A DNA stretch of 64,000 nucleotides from Halocynthiibacter styelae (lineage in GTDB: Bacteria; Pseudomonadota; Alphaproteobacteria; Rhodobacterales; Rhodobacteraceae): the NCBI RefSeq assembly GCF_016123485.1, contig NZ_JADCKQ010000002.1:186001-250000 (forward strand). Reading direction: 5' to 3'. Below the pieces are notes generated by a model. The model saw only the letters and a list, made by a program, of their open reading frames with translations. It was not told where the DNA came from and made no database searches. Of this stretch, positions 18,597 to 28,390 are shown in pieces. A program made the translations under genes and the position numbers. Every line of letters starts with the position of its first letter. Position 1 is the first letter of the stretch.

Positions 18597-19304
18597 ATGA
18601 GCGACACAGCCGCAAATGCAGCGCAACTGCGCGAAAAAATTATTTCCACACCTGAAATGGTCCTGGAAGACCCGGATGTCATGCGCGCCCTGATTGAGGC
18701 CAATGATCAGCAGACCGGCAGCAATGTTGTTGATCTGCGGTCTGTCGCGATGAACCGGCTTGAAGCCCGCCTGGACCGTCTTGAAGGCACGCATCAGACT
18801 GTGATCGCTGCCGCCTATGAAAATCTGGCCGGTACCAATCAGATTCACCGCGCTGTGCTGAAAATGCTGGATCCGCTGAGCTTTGAAGAATTTCTTCTGA
18901 ACCTGGGCGATGAAGTTGCTGCGATTCTGCGGGTTGATTCTGTGCGTCTCATTCTGGAAACCCATCAGGAAGAAACCGATGCCTCGCTGGATCGTGTCGG
19001 ATCCGTTCTGACCGCTGCGGTGCCCGGTGTGATTTCAGATTACCTTGGCGGACCGGCGGATGACGCACAGCGCAAAGTCACCCTGCGTGCCGTGAATAGG
19101 GGCGCGGACTGGTTGTATCTGGAAGACGAAAACACCGTTCAGTCCGAAGCCGTCATTGCCCTGGACCTGGGCGAAGGCAATCTGCCAGGCATGCTGCTTA
19201 TGGGTTCAAAAGACCCGGATCAGTTTCATACCGGCCAGGGCACAGATCTGCTGACCTTCTTTGGCGGGGTTTTTGAACGCTCCATGCGCCGCTGGCTGGC
19301 ATGA
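18597..19304 (+). CDS. DUF484 family protein (GAF-like)
   Basis: Cytoplasmic 235-residue protein of the DUF484/YigA family: N-terminal segment with PEMVLEDPDVMRALIEAN, a coiled-coil helix (AMNRLEARLDRLEGTHQT), and a GAF-like C-terminal domain ending FFGGVFERSMRRWLA. Function is unknown in the family. Its stop overlaps the xerC start by 4 bp, and DUF484 next to xerC is conserved across proteobacteria, suggesting a role near chromosome dimer resolution. Confidence 0.9.
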   Translation: MSDTAANAAQLREKIISTPEMVLEDPDVMRALIEANDQQTGSNVVDLRSVAMNRLEARLDRLEGTHQTVIAAAYENLAGTNQIHRAVLKMLDPLSFEEFLLNLGDEVAAILRVDSVRLILETHQEETDASLDRVGSVLTAAVPGVISDYLGGPADDAQRKVTLRAVNRGADWLYLEDENTVQSEAVIALDLGEGNLPGMLLMGSKDPDQFHTGQGTDLLTFFGGVFERSMRRWLA

Positions 19305-20233
19305 GCGGAGATAAGGGGTTTATCGCCCCTGCCCTGACGGATCTGCTGGAACGCTGGCTGACCACCGACAGTGCGCTTGGGCGGATTTCGGAAAACACGC
19401 GCAAAGCTTATCAGACCGATTTATTGGTATTTTTTGCATTCCTGTCCCAGCACATGGAAAATGTGCGCGGCGTTGAAATGCTGCGCGATATTTCTGTCAC
19501 GGATATGCGGTCTTTCATGGCCCATGAACGCGGCCGCGGGATTGCTGCGCGATCGCTTGCGCGGGAACTGTCTGCGGTGAAAAGTTTCTACCGCTGGTTT
19601 TCAGAACGTGACGATTTTGACGCAACCGCCGTGATGATGACCCGCGCGCCGAAGTTCCACAACAAGCTGCCCCGGCCCCTGGCGAAAGACGCGGCCAAAG
19701 CCGTGTTGGAAACCGCCGCCCTGCAATCAACGGAGCCCTGGGTGCAGGCGCGCGACGTGGCGGTGCTGACCCTGCTGTATGGCTGTGGCCTGCGGATATC
19801 TGAGGCCCTCAGCCTGACATTCGCGGATGTGCCCCTGTCCGACAAATTGTACATCAAAGGCAAAGGCGACAAGGAACGTCTGGTGCCGGTGATCCCGACC
19901 GCGCAGGACGCCGTGGCGCAATATCTGCGGCTTTGCCCGTTCCCCGGTGAAAAAGAACACGCCCTGTTTCGCGGCGTGCGCGGGGGGGCTTTGTCACCAC
20001 GTCAGGTGCAGAAAACCCTGGCAGATGTGCGCATGCAACTGGGCCTGCCATCCAGCGTCACACCCCATGCCATGCGCCATTCCTTTGCCACCCATCTGCT
20101 GAATGCCGGGGGGGATCTGCGTGCTATTCAGGAACTGCTGGGCCATGCTTCGCTTGCTTCAACTGAGGCCTATACAGCCGTGGACACCGCCCGCCTGCTG
20201 GAAGTCTATGAGAAAGCCCATCCACGCGGTTAA
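19301..20233 (+). CDS. xerC: Tyrosine recombinase XerC
   Basis: Site-specific recombinase that with XerD resolves chromosome dimers at dif. Catalytic residues appear in order: Arg in LYGCGLRISEALSL, Lys in IKGKGDKERLVP, His-Arg in TPHAMRHSFATHLL, His in ELLGHASLAST, and the nucleophile Tyr in TEAYTAVDTARL. The N-terminal SAM-like domain is intact. 310 residues. Start is fixed by the 4-bp overlap with the DUF484 gene. Confidence 0.95.
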   Translation: MSGDKGFIAPALTDLLERWLTTDSALGRISENTRKAYQTDLLVFFAFLSQHMENVRGVEMLRDISVTDMRSFMAHERGRGIAARSLARELSAVKSFYRWFSERDDFDATAVMMTRAPKFHNKLPRPLAKDAAKAVLETAALQSTEPWVQARDVAVLTLLYGCGLRISEALSLTFADVPLSDKLYIKGKGDKERLVPVIPTAQDAVAQYLRLCPFPGEKEHALFRGVRGGALSPRQVQKTLADVRMQLGLPSSVTPHAMRHSFATHLLNAGGDLRAIQELLGHASLASTEAYTAVDTARLLEVYEKAHPRG

Positions 20234-20287
20234 CAACGGGTAAAATCCACGATTGCCTTCCTGGTCCTGATGCGGCATGAGAAAGCC

Positions 20288-20983
20288 ATGACTTTACAGA
20301 CCAAAGCTTACGCCGTTCACCTGCTCACCGCCACCGGTGCTGTTTTCGCAATGCTGGCCATGCTGGCGGCTGTCGAAGCAAACTGGAGCCTCATGTATCT
20401 CTGGCTTGTGGTGGCCTTTGCCGTTGATGGCATCGATGGACCGCTTGCCCGCCGCTATGAGGTGAAGAAAAACGCCCCGATCTATGACGGTGTGCTGCTG
20501 GATCTGATCATTGACTATCTGACCTATGTTTTTGTGCCGGCTTTCGCCCTGTTCAAATCCGGGCTGCTGGATGGCTGGGCGGGCTGGCTGTCGATCATTG
20601 TCATCACGTTTACATCGGCCCTGTATTTCGCGGACGCACGCATGAAAACCAAGGATAACTCCTTCTCCGGCTTCCCCGGATGCTGGAATATGGTGATCCT
20701 GGTTCTCTTTGCGACTGCCCCCAGCTGGCCTGTGATCCTGTTCATCGTGATCGCATTTTCCGTGACCATGTTCCTGCCGCTGAAGTTCGTTCACCCGATG
20801 CGCACGGAACGCTGGCGTCCGGTTACAGCCCCGATTGCCTTCCTCTGGACCGCATGTGCGGGCTGGGCTGCCTGGGTTGATTTCCACCCGGAAAGCTGGG
20901 CGCTTTGGGGGCTGATCGTGACCAGTATCTATCTGGCCCTTGCCGGAATTGCACAAAGCCTGATCCCGGCGCGTTCCGCTTAA
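20288..20983 (+). CDS. pcs: Phosphatidylcholine synthase
   Basis: Integral membrane enzyme that condenses CDP-diacylglycerol with choline to phosphatidylcholine in one step. The CDP-alcohol motif is DGIDGPLARR followed by the Asp pair in GVLLDLIIDYLTYVFVP. Seven or so helices; 231 residues from the ATG at 20288. An in-frame ATG at 20270 is possible, but GAGAAAG lies just before 20288. Its stop shares bases with the convergent permease stop (4-bp overlap). Pcs is widespread in Rhodobacterales and Rhizobiales. Confidence 0.92.
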   Translation: MTLQTKAYAVHLLTATGAVFAMLAMLAAVEANWSLMYLWLVVAFAVDGIDGPLARRYEVKKNAPIYDGVLLDLIIDYLTYVFVPAFALFKSGLLDGWAGWLSIIVITFTSALYFADARMKTKDNSFSGFPGCWNMVILVLFATAPSWPVILFIVIAFSVTMFLPLKFVHPMRTERWRPVTAPIAFLWTACAGWAAWVDFHPESWALWGLIVTSIYLALAGIAQSLIPARSA

Positions 20984-21816
20984 AGCCGGGTGATCGCAAC
21001 ACCTGCGACAATCAGAATGGCCGAGATCGCTTTGCTGCGCGACATATGTTCGCCAAAGATCAGCCAGCCGATCAGAACCGCAAAGAGAATGCTGGTTTCA
21101 CGCATGGCTGTGACCAGGGCAATCGGCGCCTGTGTCATGGCCCAGACCGCGATGATATAAGACGCATAGGACGCCGCAGCACCACACATCCCCAGGACCC
21201 AGGTTTTACGCGGGATACGCAGGATCTGCGTGCCATGCACCCCGATCATAAGGGCCGGATAAGTCACCGCCGCAATCACAAAAAGCCAGCCGACATAGGC
21301 TACCGCGTTGTCCATTGCGCGCGCGCCCATCCCATCAACAATGGAATAGCCAGCCGTCGCAAAGGCCGACCCAATCGCAAAGGGCAACATCCGGCGCGAT
21401 TCACCGGATGTGAACACGCCCCGTGCCATCAGGATGATCCCAACACCCAGCAGGGCAATGCCCATATAGCTTTGCACCGACATATATTCCCCCAGCACAA
21501 TCACGTTGACCAGAAGCACCAGCATGGGTGCGCCCCCCCGGGCAATCGGATAAACCCGCGACAGATCCCCCTGCTGATAGGCATAGCCAAGAAAGAACTG
21601 ATAGGCCGTATGGAAGGTCGCAGAACACATCAACCAGATCCAGACCTCGCCCTCTGGCATGGGTTGCGTGAAGATCGTCACAAGCCCGATCAGCCCATGC
21701 CCCAGGGCCATGACCATCATGCCTGCCAGCTTGTTGTCGCCGGTCTTAATCAGCGCGTTCCAACTGGCGTGCAGCAGGGCGGCCATAAGGATAGACATGA
21801 AGATAAAGGCAGACAT
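20980..21816 (-). CDS. EamA/DMT-family transporter
   Basis: Drug/metabolite transporter superfamily permease of 278 residues with ten predicted helices in two EamA repeats (ALLHASWNALIKTGDNKLAG in the first, ETSILFAVLIGWLIFGEHMSR in the second). The substrate cannot be told. The ATG at 21816 (MSAFIFMSILMAAL) with GGAG upstream is chosen over a longer frame. Tail-to-tail with pcs. Confidence 0.85.
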   Translation of the reverse strand: MSAFIFMSILMAALLHASWNALIKTGDNKLAGMMVMALGHGLIGLVTIFTQPMPEGEVWIWLMCSATFHTAYQFFLGYAYQQGDLSRVYPIARGGAPMLVLLVNVIVLGEYMSVQSYMGIALLGVGIILMARGVFTSGESRRMLPFAIGSAFATAGYSIVDGMGARAMDNAVAYVGWLFVIAAVTYPALMIGVHGTQILRIPRKTWVLGMCGAAASYASYIIAVWAMTQAPIALVTAMRETSILFAVLIGWLIFGEHMSRSKAISAILIVAGVAITRL

Positions 21817-21973
21817 GGGGGATGCTCCGGTGGTTCCTGCCCCGAGCAGTAGCCTGCCGCATAACCGGCGCAACTCAAATTGTCATAAAACTGTTACATT
21901 TCCGGGGCGGCACTGGAAAACGTGCGGAAATATCACGACAAATCCCGGGGTTGTCGGGGGTGATAACGCCAGA

Positions 21974-22567
21974 TCAGGGCACGACCCGTTCAATCTGGTC
22001 AAAGCGCACTTGACGCACCGCCTGCCAGTTTCCATCCGTGACAATGCTGCGCAAAACAAGGCCCGGGTCACGCGCGTAAAACCGCACCATAAACATCGGA
22101 TCGACCCCTTCGAAATCGGTACGTTCATGAACCTGCTGCGCGGGGTAGCTGCAGGGGCCGATATGCACGGTGGTATTGCGGATCACCTTCCAGGTCACAT
22201 CCCCCGGCACCTCTCTGCCATCGGCAAAACGCAACCGCAGATTACGTTTCAGGCTGCGTCCGACCCGCAGATTATCCAGTTCTGCCGGGCTGACATCATA
22301 GGACAGGCGCATATGGTTGTTCTGCCCTTCTTCCCAACGCTCCACCGTCATCAGCCCGTGGGTTTCACGGGTATGTATAACACGCCCGCGGCTTTCGCGC
22401 CGTTCAGACAGGCCACTGGCATCGCGGCGAAACACCGATACAAAAGACGGGTCATGCCGGGTCAGCCTGATGCCCGAGTCCAGATCATCAGAGGTCGGGC
22501 AATCCTGCGCGAAAGCGGCTGTCACCCCGCAGAATAGACACAAAAGCACAAAAGAGATTTTCAGCAT
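21974..22567 (-). CDS. Secreted hypothetical protein
   Basis: A 197-residue protein with a clear signal peptide (ISFVLLCLFCGVTAAFA, cleavage before QDC). The mature part is mostly beta, with repeated basic-aromatic segments (FRRDASGLSERRES, EEGQNNHMRLSYDV) and Cys near the start and in HIGPCSYP that could form a disulfide. I recognise no family. It is 9 bp before ogt on the same strand, possibly an operon of two. Confidence 0.72.
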   Translation of the reverse strand: MLKISFVLLCLFCGVTAAFAQDCPTSDDLDSGIRLTRHDPSFVSVFRRDASGLSERRESRGRVIHTRETHGLMTVERWEEGQNNHMRLSYDVSPAELDNLRVGRSLKRNLRLRFADGREVPGDVTWKVIRNTTVHIGPCSYPAQQVHERTDFEGVDPMFMVRFYARDPGLVLRSIVTDGNWQAVRQVRFDQIERVVP

Positions 22568-22576
22568 TCAGACGTC

Positions 22577-23044
22577 TCAGATCAACAGGCCGGCCGCACC
22601 CTCATGCTTTAATAACGTGACTTTCATTTCAATCCCGTTAAGCCCGCCGCCTGCGCCGGAGAAGCCACCAAGGCCCGTCGCTGACAAAACGCGATGGCAG
22701 GGAATAATCACCGGGATCGGGTTGGCACCACAGGCATTGCCCACAGCCTGGGCCGGGGTTTCTGTGGCTTTGGCGATATCCCCGTATGTCACGGTTTCGC
22801 CGAAAGGAATAGCGAACATATAATCACAGACCGCGCGTTGAAAATTGCTACCCTCAACCCAAAGCGGCAGATCAAATTTCGTCAGCTCATGATTGAAATA
22901 AGCCTGCAACTGCCGCGCCCCTTCGCGCAGCACGGCGGTTTCTTCACCCACAGGATCTGCGTTCCACAAAAGCTGCATGATCATGCCGTCTTTTTCAACA
23001 AGGCCAAGACGACCAATGGGGGTTTCTGTTGTTCCGATATTCAT
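22577..23044 (-). CDS. ogt: Methylated-DNA--protein-cysteine methyltransferase
   Basis: Suicide enzyme that removes O6-alkyl from guanine in DNA. The active-site motif is VIIPCHRVL with the acceptor Cys, preceded by the helix-turn-helix GETVTYGDIAKATETPAQAVGNA. 155 residues from the ATG at 23044 (MNIGTTETPIG), the usual size for stand-alone Ogt; a longer frame upstream has no family match. The Arg finger lies in NACGANPIP, where the canonical motif has N[RG]x. Confidence 0.93.
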   Translation of the reverse strand: MNIGTTETPIGRLGLVEKDGMIMQLLWNADPVGEETAVLREGARQLQAYFNHELTKFDLPLWVEGSNFQRAVCDYMFAIPFGETVTYGDIAKATETPAQAVGNACGANPIPVIIPCHRVLSATGLGGFSGAGGGLNGIEMKVTLLKHEGAAGLLI

Positions 23045-23281
23045 AAGGATAACATGGGTGCAACCGGAAGCATTCACAAGAGAAAACCCGTTCCGGAAAT
23101 TGCGCAAAACTACAAACGAAGCGCCTTCACCGGATTCGGCGTATTCTTTCCTGCATCGTCATGACAAGTCGCATGGTCCGACCTGCCTCCGGCCACATCG
23201 GTGATCGCATTCAATGGCCTAGTGGCAAAACGGCCTACCTCAACACCATGATTTCTTGCATATGATTTTGCCGTTCAGGCC

Positions 23282-24052
23282 TCACAACAAACTATCCAGA
23301 TCTTCCTTGCACGCGGCTTGCACAAAGCTTTCAGGATCGAGAGAAAAAGACTGCCAAAGACGAAAATGCTCTGTGTCTCGATAAGAACATCGTTCCAGTC
23401 CCCGATGCGTAATGCGCCAGAGATCCGCACCAGGCAATGCCATCAAGAGTGGTGAATGGGTCGCCATCACCACTTGTGAAACAGCAGTTTCCTGAACGCG
23501 TTGCAAATACTTCAGAAACCGGATCTGACTGCGTGGTGACAGCGCACTCTCAGGTTCATCAAAGAGGTAAATTCCCTGTCTTTGCAAACGCTCTTCAAAG
23601 AAACGCAGAAACCCTTCACCATGAGAATATGACAAGAAGTCAGCTCCTGGGCTTCCCAGATCGTCCAATGTCCTGGCCATTGAAAAAAAGGTTTCAGCCC
23701 GAAAGAACCAGCCATTTGTAAGTTTGGGCAACCAACTGCCTCGGAGCATCCCTGCCAATCGGCCCCCATTTACATCCAGGAGCCCCTCACTCGCAGCAGC
23801 CGCAACGCTGCGATTTCCACCTGCATCGCTGAAACCACATACCGCCGCCAGAGCTTCAATCAATGTTGATTTACCAGTGCCGTTCTCACCACAGAATATA
23901 GTTACCGGCTTCTCAAATGCAAAATCAAAGTCGTCACTGAGCCAGGGCAAATCAAACGGGTATTCTTCAGGCAGCGGCAAAGCATCTTCCCTGAACCTGA
24001 TACGCTTCAGAAAAGGTGCCGGAAGTGAGATTTTTGGATTGCGCCTGGCCAT
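23282..24052 (-). CDS. Predicted ATPase of the ABC/RecF-like type (COG3910-like)
   Basis: A 256-residue single-domain ATPase. Walker A is FCGENGTGKSTLIEA, the ABC-like signature region SYSHGEGFLRFFEERL, Walker B GIYLFDEPESALSPR, and the switch His in VVMATHSPLL. This is the head of an SMC/RecF-like ATPase without coiled coils, the form of 'predicted ATPase' COG3910. Substrate unknown. It sits alone between ogt and ileS; its GC and codon use look a little lower than its neighbours, so acquisition is possible. Partner genes are not seen. Confidence 0.8.
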   Translation of the reverse strand: MARRNPKISLPAPFLKRIRFREDALPLPEEYPFDLPWLSDDFDFAFEKPVTIFCGENGTGKSTLIEALAAVCGFSDAGGNRSVAAAASEGLLDVNGGRLAGMLRGSWLPKLTNGWFFRAETFFSMARTLDDLGSPGADFLSYSHGEGFLRFFEERLQRQGIYLFDEPESALSPRSQIRFLKYLQRVQETAVSQVVMATHSPLLMALPGADLWRITHRGLERCSYRDTEHFRLWQSFSLDPESFVQAACKEDLDSLL

Positions 24053-24068
24053 CGATAACCCCCGAAGT

Positions 24069-24095
24069 AAAAAGAGCCCGCATCACTGCGAGCCC
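24069..24095 (-). terminator. Intrinsic terminator of ileS
   Basis: Read on the minus strand: a nine-pair stem GGGCTCGCA/TGCGGGCTC (two G-T pairs) with a 4-nt loop, followed by five T. It lies 11 bases after the ileS stop. Confidence 0.8.
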
Positions 24096-24105
24096 TTCTG
24101 TTCAT

Positions 24106-27075
24106 TTATCCCAGCGCGTCATTGCAACGCGAACAGGTTGCCGGGTGGCTGTGGGTGCCGACGTCTGGCAGGATCTTCCAGCAGCGCTGGCATTTGTCGC
24201 CATCGGCTTTCTCAAACACCACGCCAACGCCCTCGGTTTCCGGCAGGCGGAAGGCCTCGGCCGGGCTTGGGTCGCCAGTCAGGGTGATGGAGGATGTGAT
24301 ACACATGTCTGCGAAATCAACGGACTGCACCAGGGCCAGCACGTCTTCATCGCGGATATGCACCACAGGGGCCGCCTCAAGCGACGCGCCGATGACTTTA
24401 TCAGTCCGCTGCACTTCCAGCGCTGCAGTCACGACACGGCGCACTTTGCGCATCTCAGCCCATTTCGCCGCCAGGGGTTCATCCAGCCAGTCCGCAGGGG
24501 TATCTGGCATATCAACCAGATGCACAGAGCTGTCCTCGCCCGGGTGACGTTCCAGCCAGACCTCTTCCATGGTGAAACACAGGATCGGGGCCAGCCAGGT
24601 TGTCAGACGTGCGTGCAGGATATCCATCACGGTCAACGCTGCGAAACGGGTGTTGCTGTCGCCATCGCAGTACAGCGCATCCTTGCGGATGTCGAAATAG
24701 AAGGCAGACAGGTCTTGCGTCGCAAATTCAAACACCGCGCGGAAGACGCCCTGGAAGTCAAAGGTGCGATAGCCCTGGCGCACCTGATGATCCAGTTCGG
24801 CCAGACGATGCAGAACCCAGCGTTCCAATTCCGGCATATCCGCAGCCGCCACGTTTTTATCCGCATCATGTGCATCCAGCGCACCCAGCATAAAGCGCAT
24901 GGTGTTGCGCAGACGACGATAGCTGTCCGCCACACCTTTCAGGATTTCAGGCCCGATCCGCTGATCGGCGGTGTAATCGGTCTGCGCCACCCAAAGACGC
25001 AGGATATCCGCGCCATATTGCTTAACCACAGTTTCAGGTACGATGGTGTTGCCCAGGGATTTGGACATTTTCATGCCCTTTTCATCCAGGGTAAACCCGT
25101 GTGTCACAACGTTTTTATACGGTGCGCGACCCTTGGTGCCGGAAGCCTGCAACAGCGACGAATGGAACCAGCCACGGTGTTGATCGGTGCCTTCCAGATA
25201 GACATCAGCGATGCCATCCGGTGCGCCATCTTCGCGGTCACGTTGCACGAAAGCGTGGGTGGAACCTGAGTCAAACCACACGTCCAACACGTCATAGACC
25301 TGGTCAAATTCCTCAGGGTTCGCGATACCGTCCAGCATCTTTTCCTTGAACCCATCGGTGTACCAGACGTCAGCACCATCGACTTCAAACGCCGCTTTGA
25401 TACGGGCGTTCAGATCAGCACTGCGCAGGATGTAATCGGCATCGGTTGGCAGAGCATCCTTTTTGGTGAAACATGTCAGAGGCACACCCCAGGCACGTTG
25501 ACGGGACAGAACCCAGTCCGGACGTGCTTCGATCATGGAATGCAGGCGGTTGCGGCCAGATTGCGGCCACCATTTCACCAGTTGATCGATAGAATTCAGC
25601 GCGCGTTCCCGGATGCTGTCGCCCATCTCGCCCATACCATCATCCAGCTTACGATCCACGCTTGCAAACCACTGCGGCGTGTTGCGATAGATGATCGGCG
25701 CTTTGGAGCGCCAGGAATGCGGATAGCTGTGTTTGATCTTGCCACGGGCCAACAGACCACCGACCTCAACCAGCTTGTCGATGACGGTTTTGTTGGCGTT
25801 GCCTTCCTTACCTTTACGATCAAGGATGTATTTGCCACCAAAGAACGGCAGATCGGCGCGGAAGCCACCATCATCCATGACGTTATAGGTGATAACCTGT
25901 TCCAGCATATTCAGGTCACGGTAAAGTTCGAATTCTTCCATACCGTGGCTTGGCGCACAGTGCACAAAACCTGTGCCTTCGGTGTCAGTTACGAAGTCAG
26001 CAGCGCGGAAGTCACGGTTGTCATCCCATTCGCCATTTGAACCTTCGGCACCAGCGAGTGGGTGTTTAAGCTTCAAACCAGAAAGTTCATCCGCAGGCAC
26101 ATCACGCACACGGGAGTACTGGCCTTCTTCAAGGCGCGCGCGTTTGAACACATCCGCCGCAAGATTGTCTGCCAGCAGATATTTATCGCCAACAGCAACC
26201 CAGCTTTCCTCAGGTGTGCCGGTCACTTCATACAGGCCGTATGCGATGTCCTGGCCGTAAACCACAGCTTTGTTAGAGGGGATCGTCCAGGGCGTGGTGG
26301 TCCAGATCACGACATAAGCGTTAAGGAGTTCATCCAGAGCGTCTGCTTTCGCATCAACTTCTGCCTTACTATCACCGCTAGCGGCGTGGCCAGACACTTT
26401 AAACTTCACCCAGATCGTGAAGCTTTCTTTGTCGTGATATTCCACCTCGGCCTCAGCCAGGGCAGTTTTCTCAACGGGCGACCACATCACAGGTTTAGAA
26501 CCCTGATACAGCGTGCCGTTCATCAGGAATTTCATGAATTCATCTGCGATCACGGCCTCAGCATGGTAATCCATGGTGATGTAAGGATCAGCCCAGTTGC
26601 CGGTGATGCCCAGACGTTTGAATTCATCGCGCTGGATGTCGATCCAGCCCTCGGCGAACTTGCGGCATTCCTGACGGAAATCAATGATATTGACCTCGTC
26701 TTTGTTTTTGCCTTTTTTGCGGTATTGCTCTTCGATCTTCCATTCAATCGGCAGACCATGACAATCCCAACCCGGCACATAACGCGCATCATGACCCATC
26801 ATCTGATGAGACCGCACGACCATGTCTTTGATGGTTTTGTTCAGCGCGTGACCGATGTGCAGATGGCCGTTCGCATAGGGGGGACCATCGTGCAGGATGA
26901 AAGGTTCACGTCCTTCGCCCTTTTCACGCAGGCGGTCATACACCCCGAGTTTGCTCCAGCGATCCAGCCAGTTTGGCTCGCGTTTGGGCAGGCCTGCGCG
27001 CATGGGGAAATCGGTTTTGGGCAGGTTCAGGGTGTCTTTATATTCGACGGTTTGTTCAGGCGTATCGGCGCACAT
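24106..27075 (-). CDS. ileS: Isoleucyl-tRNA synthetase
   Basis: Class I synthetase that charges tRNA-Ile. The HIGH motif is GHLHIGHALNK, KMSKS is GMKMSKSLGNT, and the CP1 editing domain lies between (VIWTTTPWTIPSNKA). The C-terminal zinc site reads CQRCWKILPDVG with a second pair CSRCNDALG. 989 residues is normal. An intrinsic terminator follows. Upstream divergent region of 290 bp. Confidence 0.98.
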   Translation of the reverse strand: MCADTPEQTVEYKDTLNLPKTDFPMRAGLPKREPNWLDRWSKLGVYDRLREKGEGREPFILHDGPPYANGHLHIGHALNKTIKDMVVRSHQMMGHDARYVPGWDCHGLPIEWKIEEQYRKKGKNKDEVNIIDFRQECRKFAEGWIDIQRDEFKRLGITGNWADPYITMDYHAEAVIADEFMKFLMNGTLYQGSKPVMWSPVEKTALAEAEVEYHDKESFTIWVKFKVSGHAASGDSKAEVDAKADALDELLNAYVVIWTTTPWTIPSNKAVVYGQDIAYGLYEVTGTPEESWVAVGDKYLLADNLAADVFKRARLEEGQYSRVRDVPADELSGLKLKHPLAGAEGSNGEWDDNRDFRAADFVTDTEGTGFVHCAPSHGMEEFELYRDLNMLEQVITYNVMDDGGFRADLPFFGGKYILDRKGKEGNANKTVIDKLVEVGGLLARGKIKHSYPHSWRSKAPIIYRNTPQWFASVDRKLDDGMGEMGDSIRERALNSIDQLVKWWPQSGRNRLHSMIEARPDWVLSRQRAWGVPLTCFTKKDALPTDADYILRSADLNARIKAAFEVDGADVWYTDGFKEKMLDGIANPEEFDQVYDVLDVWFDSGSTHAFVQRDREDGAPDGIADVYLEGTDQHRGWFHSSLLQASGTKGRAPYKNVVTHGFTLDEKGMKMSKSLGNTIVPETVVKQYGADILRLWVAQTDYTADQRIGPEILKGVADSYRRLRNTMRFMLGALDAHDADKNVAAADMPELERWVLHRLAELDHQVRQGYRTFDFQGVFRAVFEFATQDLSAFYFDIRKDALYCDGDSNTRFAALTVMDILHARLTTWLAPILCFTMEEVWLERHPGEDSSVHLVDMPDTPADWLDEPLAAKWAEMRKVRRVVTAALEVQRTDKVIGASLEAAPVVHIRDEDVLALVQSVDFADMCITSSITLTGDPSPAEAFRLPETEGVGVVFEKADGDKCQRCWKILPDVGTHSHPATCSRCNDALG

Positions 27076-27276
27076 GTTCTGTGGTCCTTATCGGGGAATT
27101 CCAGGGAAGATATGAGGGCGGCGCGCGCGTTGCATACGCCTTGTCCCGGCGGCTCGTGTCAGTGGAGCGCCGGGCATATAATTCGAATAATAATCGCCAT
27201 CATATGTCGCATAAGGGCCTTATAGGCCTGTGCACCACGGGCGTCCAGCAGGAGTATCGGTATTTTTGACGCGCCG

Positions 27277-27322
27277 CCGGAGTTTTACAAAAACTCCGGA
27301 TAAATTTCTTTGAAAGAAATTT
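27277..27322. repeat. Double-hairpin repeat element, copy 1
   Basis: A perfect hairpin CCGGAGTTTT/AAAACTCCGG with a 3-nt loop (27277-27299) is followed two bases later by a second hairpin with 10-base arms AAATTTCTTT/AAAGAAATTT around a single G (27302-27322). The second hairpin recurs base for base at 41322-41342, where it again follows a GC-then-T/A stem. This copy lies between divergent genes (ileS and the hydrolase), so it is not a terminator of either; it may end a short transcript or be a mobile palindrome. Confidence 0.6.
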
Positions 27323-27365
27323 GTTGCCGGCTTCCATTTCGACACGATAGCTGTAGCATCCTGCT

Positions 27366-28298
27366 ATGCGTGTTTTTCTATTCTATCTGTTCGCTGCATT
27401 CTGTACTGCGCCTCTGTGCGCAGAACCCGTACAAATTCCCGGACCACAGAGCCTTCTGGAAGGCGAATACCTGCTTCAGGGCGCCGCTTCCAGAGGTGTG
27501 CTGATCATCCCCGGTTCCGGCCCGGTGAACCGTGATGGCAACCTGCCGCAGACAGGCACAGAAACAAATATGTACCTGTTGCTGACTGAGGGGCTTGCAG
27601 CAACAGGTATTGCCAGCCTGCGCATCGATAAGCGCGGTATGTTTGGCAGTGCAAATGCCATTGACGATGCAAATGACGTGACAATTGAAGCCTACGCCCA
27701 GGACGCACGCGACTGGGTGAACTTCATGGCACAGAATCTGGATTGCATCTGGATTGCGGGCCATTCGGAAGGTGGGCTGGTGGCCCTTGTGGCCGCGCAA
27801 ACTCCGCCGGAAAAACTTTGCGGCCTGATCCTGATCGCAGCTCCGGGCCGCCCTCTCGGCCCCCTGATGCTGGAACAGCTGAGAAAAGTGCCGGACAGCG
27901 ATGCCTGGATTGACGAAGTGCGCCATGTCATTGCGGCACTGGTAACGGGTTCCACACCAGATACGTCAGTCCTGCCAGTCACGCTTCAGGCGCTCTTTCG
28001 CCCTGCCCTGCACCCCTATCTGCACAACCTGTTTTCCTTTGATCCTGCAGACGTTGCACGTGACTGGCATGGCCCTGCGCTGATCCTACAGGGGGATGCG
28101 GATATTCAGGTGGCGATGCAGGATGCTGATCTGCTGGCTGACGCGCTCCCCCAGTCCAGACGCATAATTCTGTCTGGCGGCACCCATGTTCTGAAAGCGC
28201 AAATCCCCGATCGCCCTTTCGCCACCTACCGCGATCCGTCCCTGCCCCTGCATCCGGATCTTCTTCCGGCAATTGCAGCGTTCATCCTGTCCCCTTAG
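27366..28298 (+). CDS. Secreted alpha/beta hydrolase
   Basis: A 310-residue alpha/beta-hydrolase with a signal peptide (VFLFYLFAAFCTAPLCA). The nucleophile elbow is IAGHSEGGLVAL, the acid is near LILQGDADIQV, and the His is in SGGTHVLKAQIP. The entry motif LIIPGSGPVNRDGN marks the serine aminopeptidase/YqiA-like group that takes small esters or peptides. Periplasmic by its signal. It is alone, downstream of the palindromic element. Confidence 0.85.
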   Translation: MRVFLFYLFAAFCTAPLCAEPVQIPGPQSLLEGEYLLQGAASRGVLIIPGSGPVNRDGNLPQTGTETNMYLLLTEGLAATGIASLRIDKRGMFGSANAIDDANDVTIEAYAQDARDWVNFMAQNLDCIWIAGHSEGGLVALVAAQTPPEKLCGLILIAAPGRPLGPLMLEQLRKVPDSDAWIDEVRHVIAALVTGSTPDTSVLPVTLQALFRPALHPYLHNLFSFDPADVARDWHGPALILQGDADIQVAMQDADLLADALPQSRRIILSGGTHVLKAQIPDRPFATYRDPSLPLHPDLLPAIAAFILSP

Positions 28299-28390
28299 GT
28301 CCGACCGCTTTGGTTCATTCCGGGACGGAACTGTAATGTCCCTCCCCGGGGAACGCGATCAGAGCATCACGCAGCGCCAGCAGATCTGCT

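Noticed and set aside
20905-21852. 315-codon plus-strand frame across the EamA gene
   Set aside because: Antisense of the permease; extremely Arg/His/Gln-rich.
24016-25269. 417-codon plus-strand frame across ileS
   Set aside because: Antisense of ileS, no domain visible.
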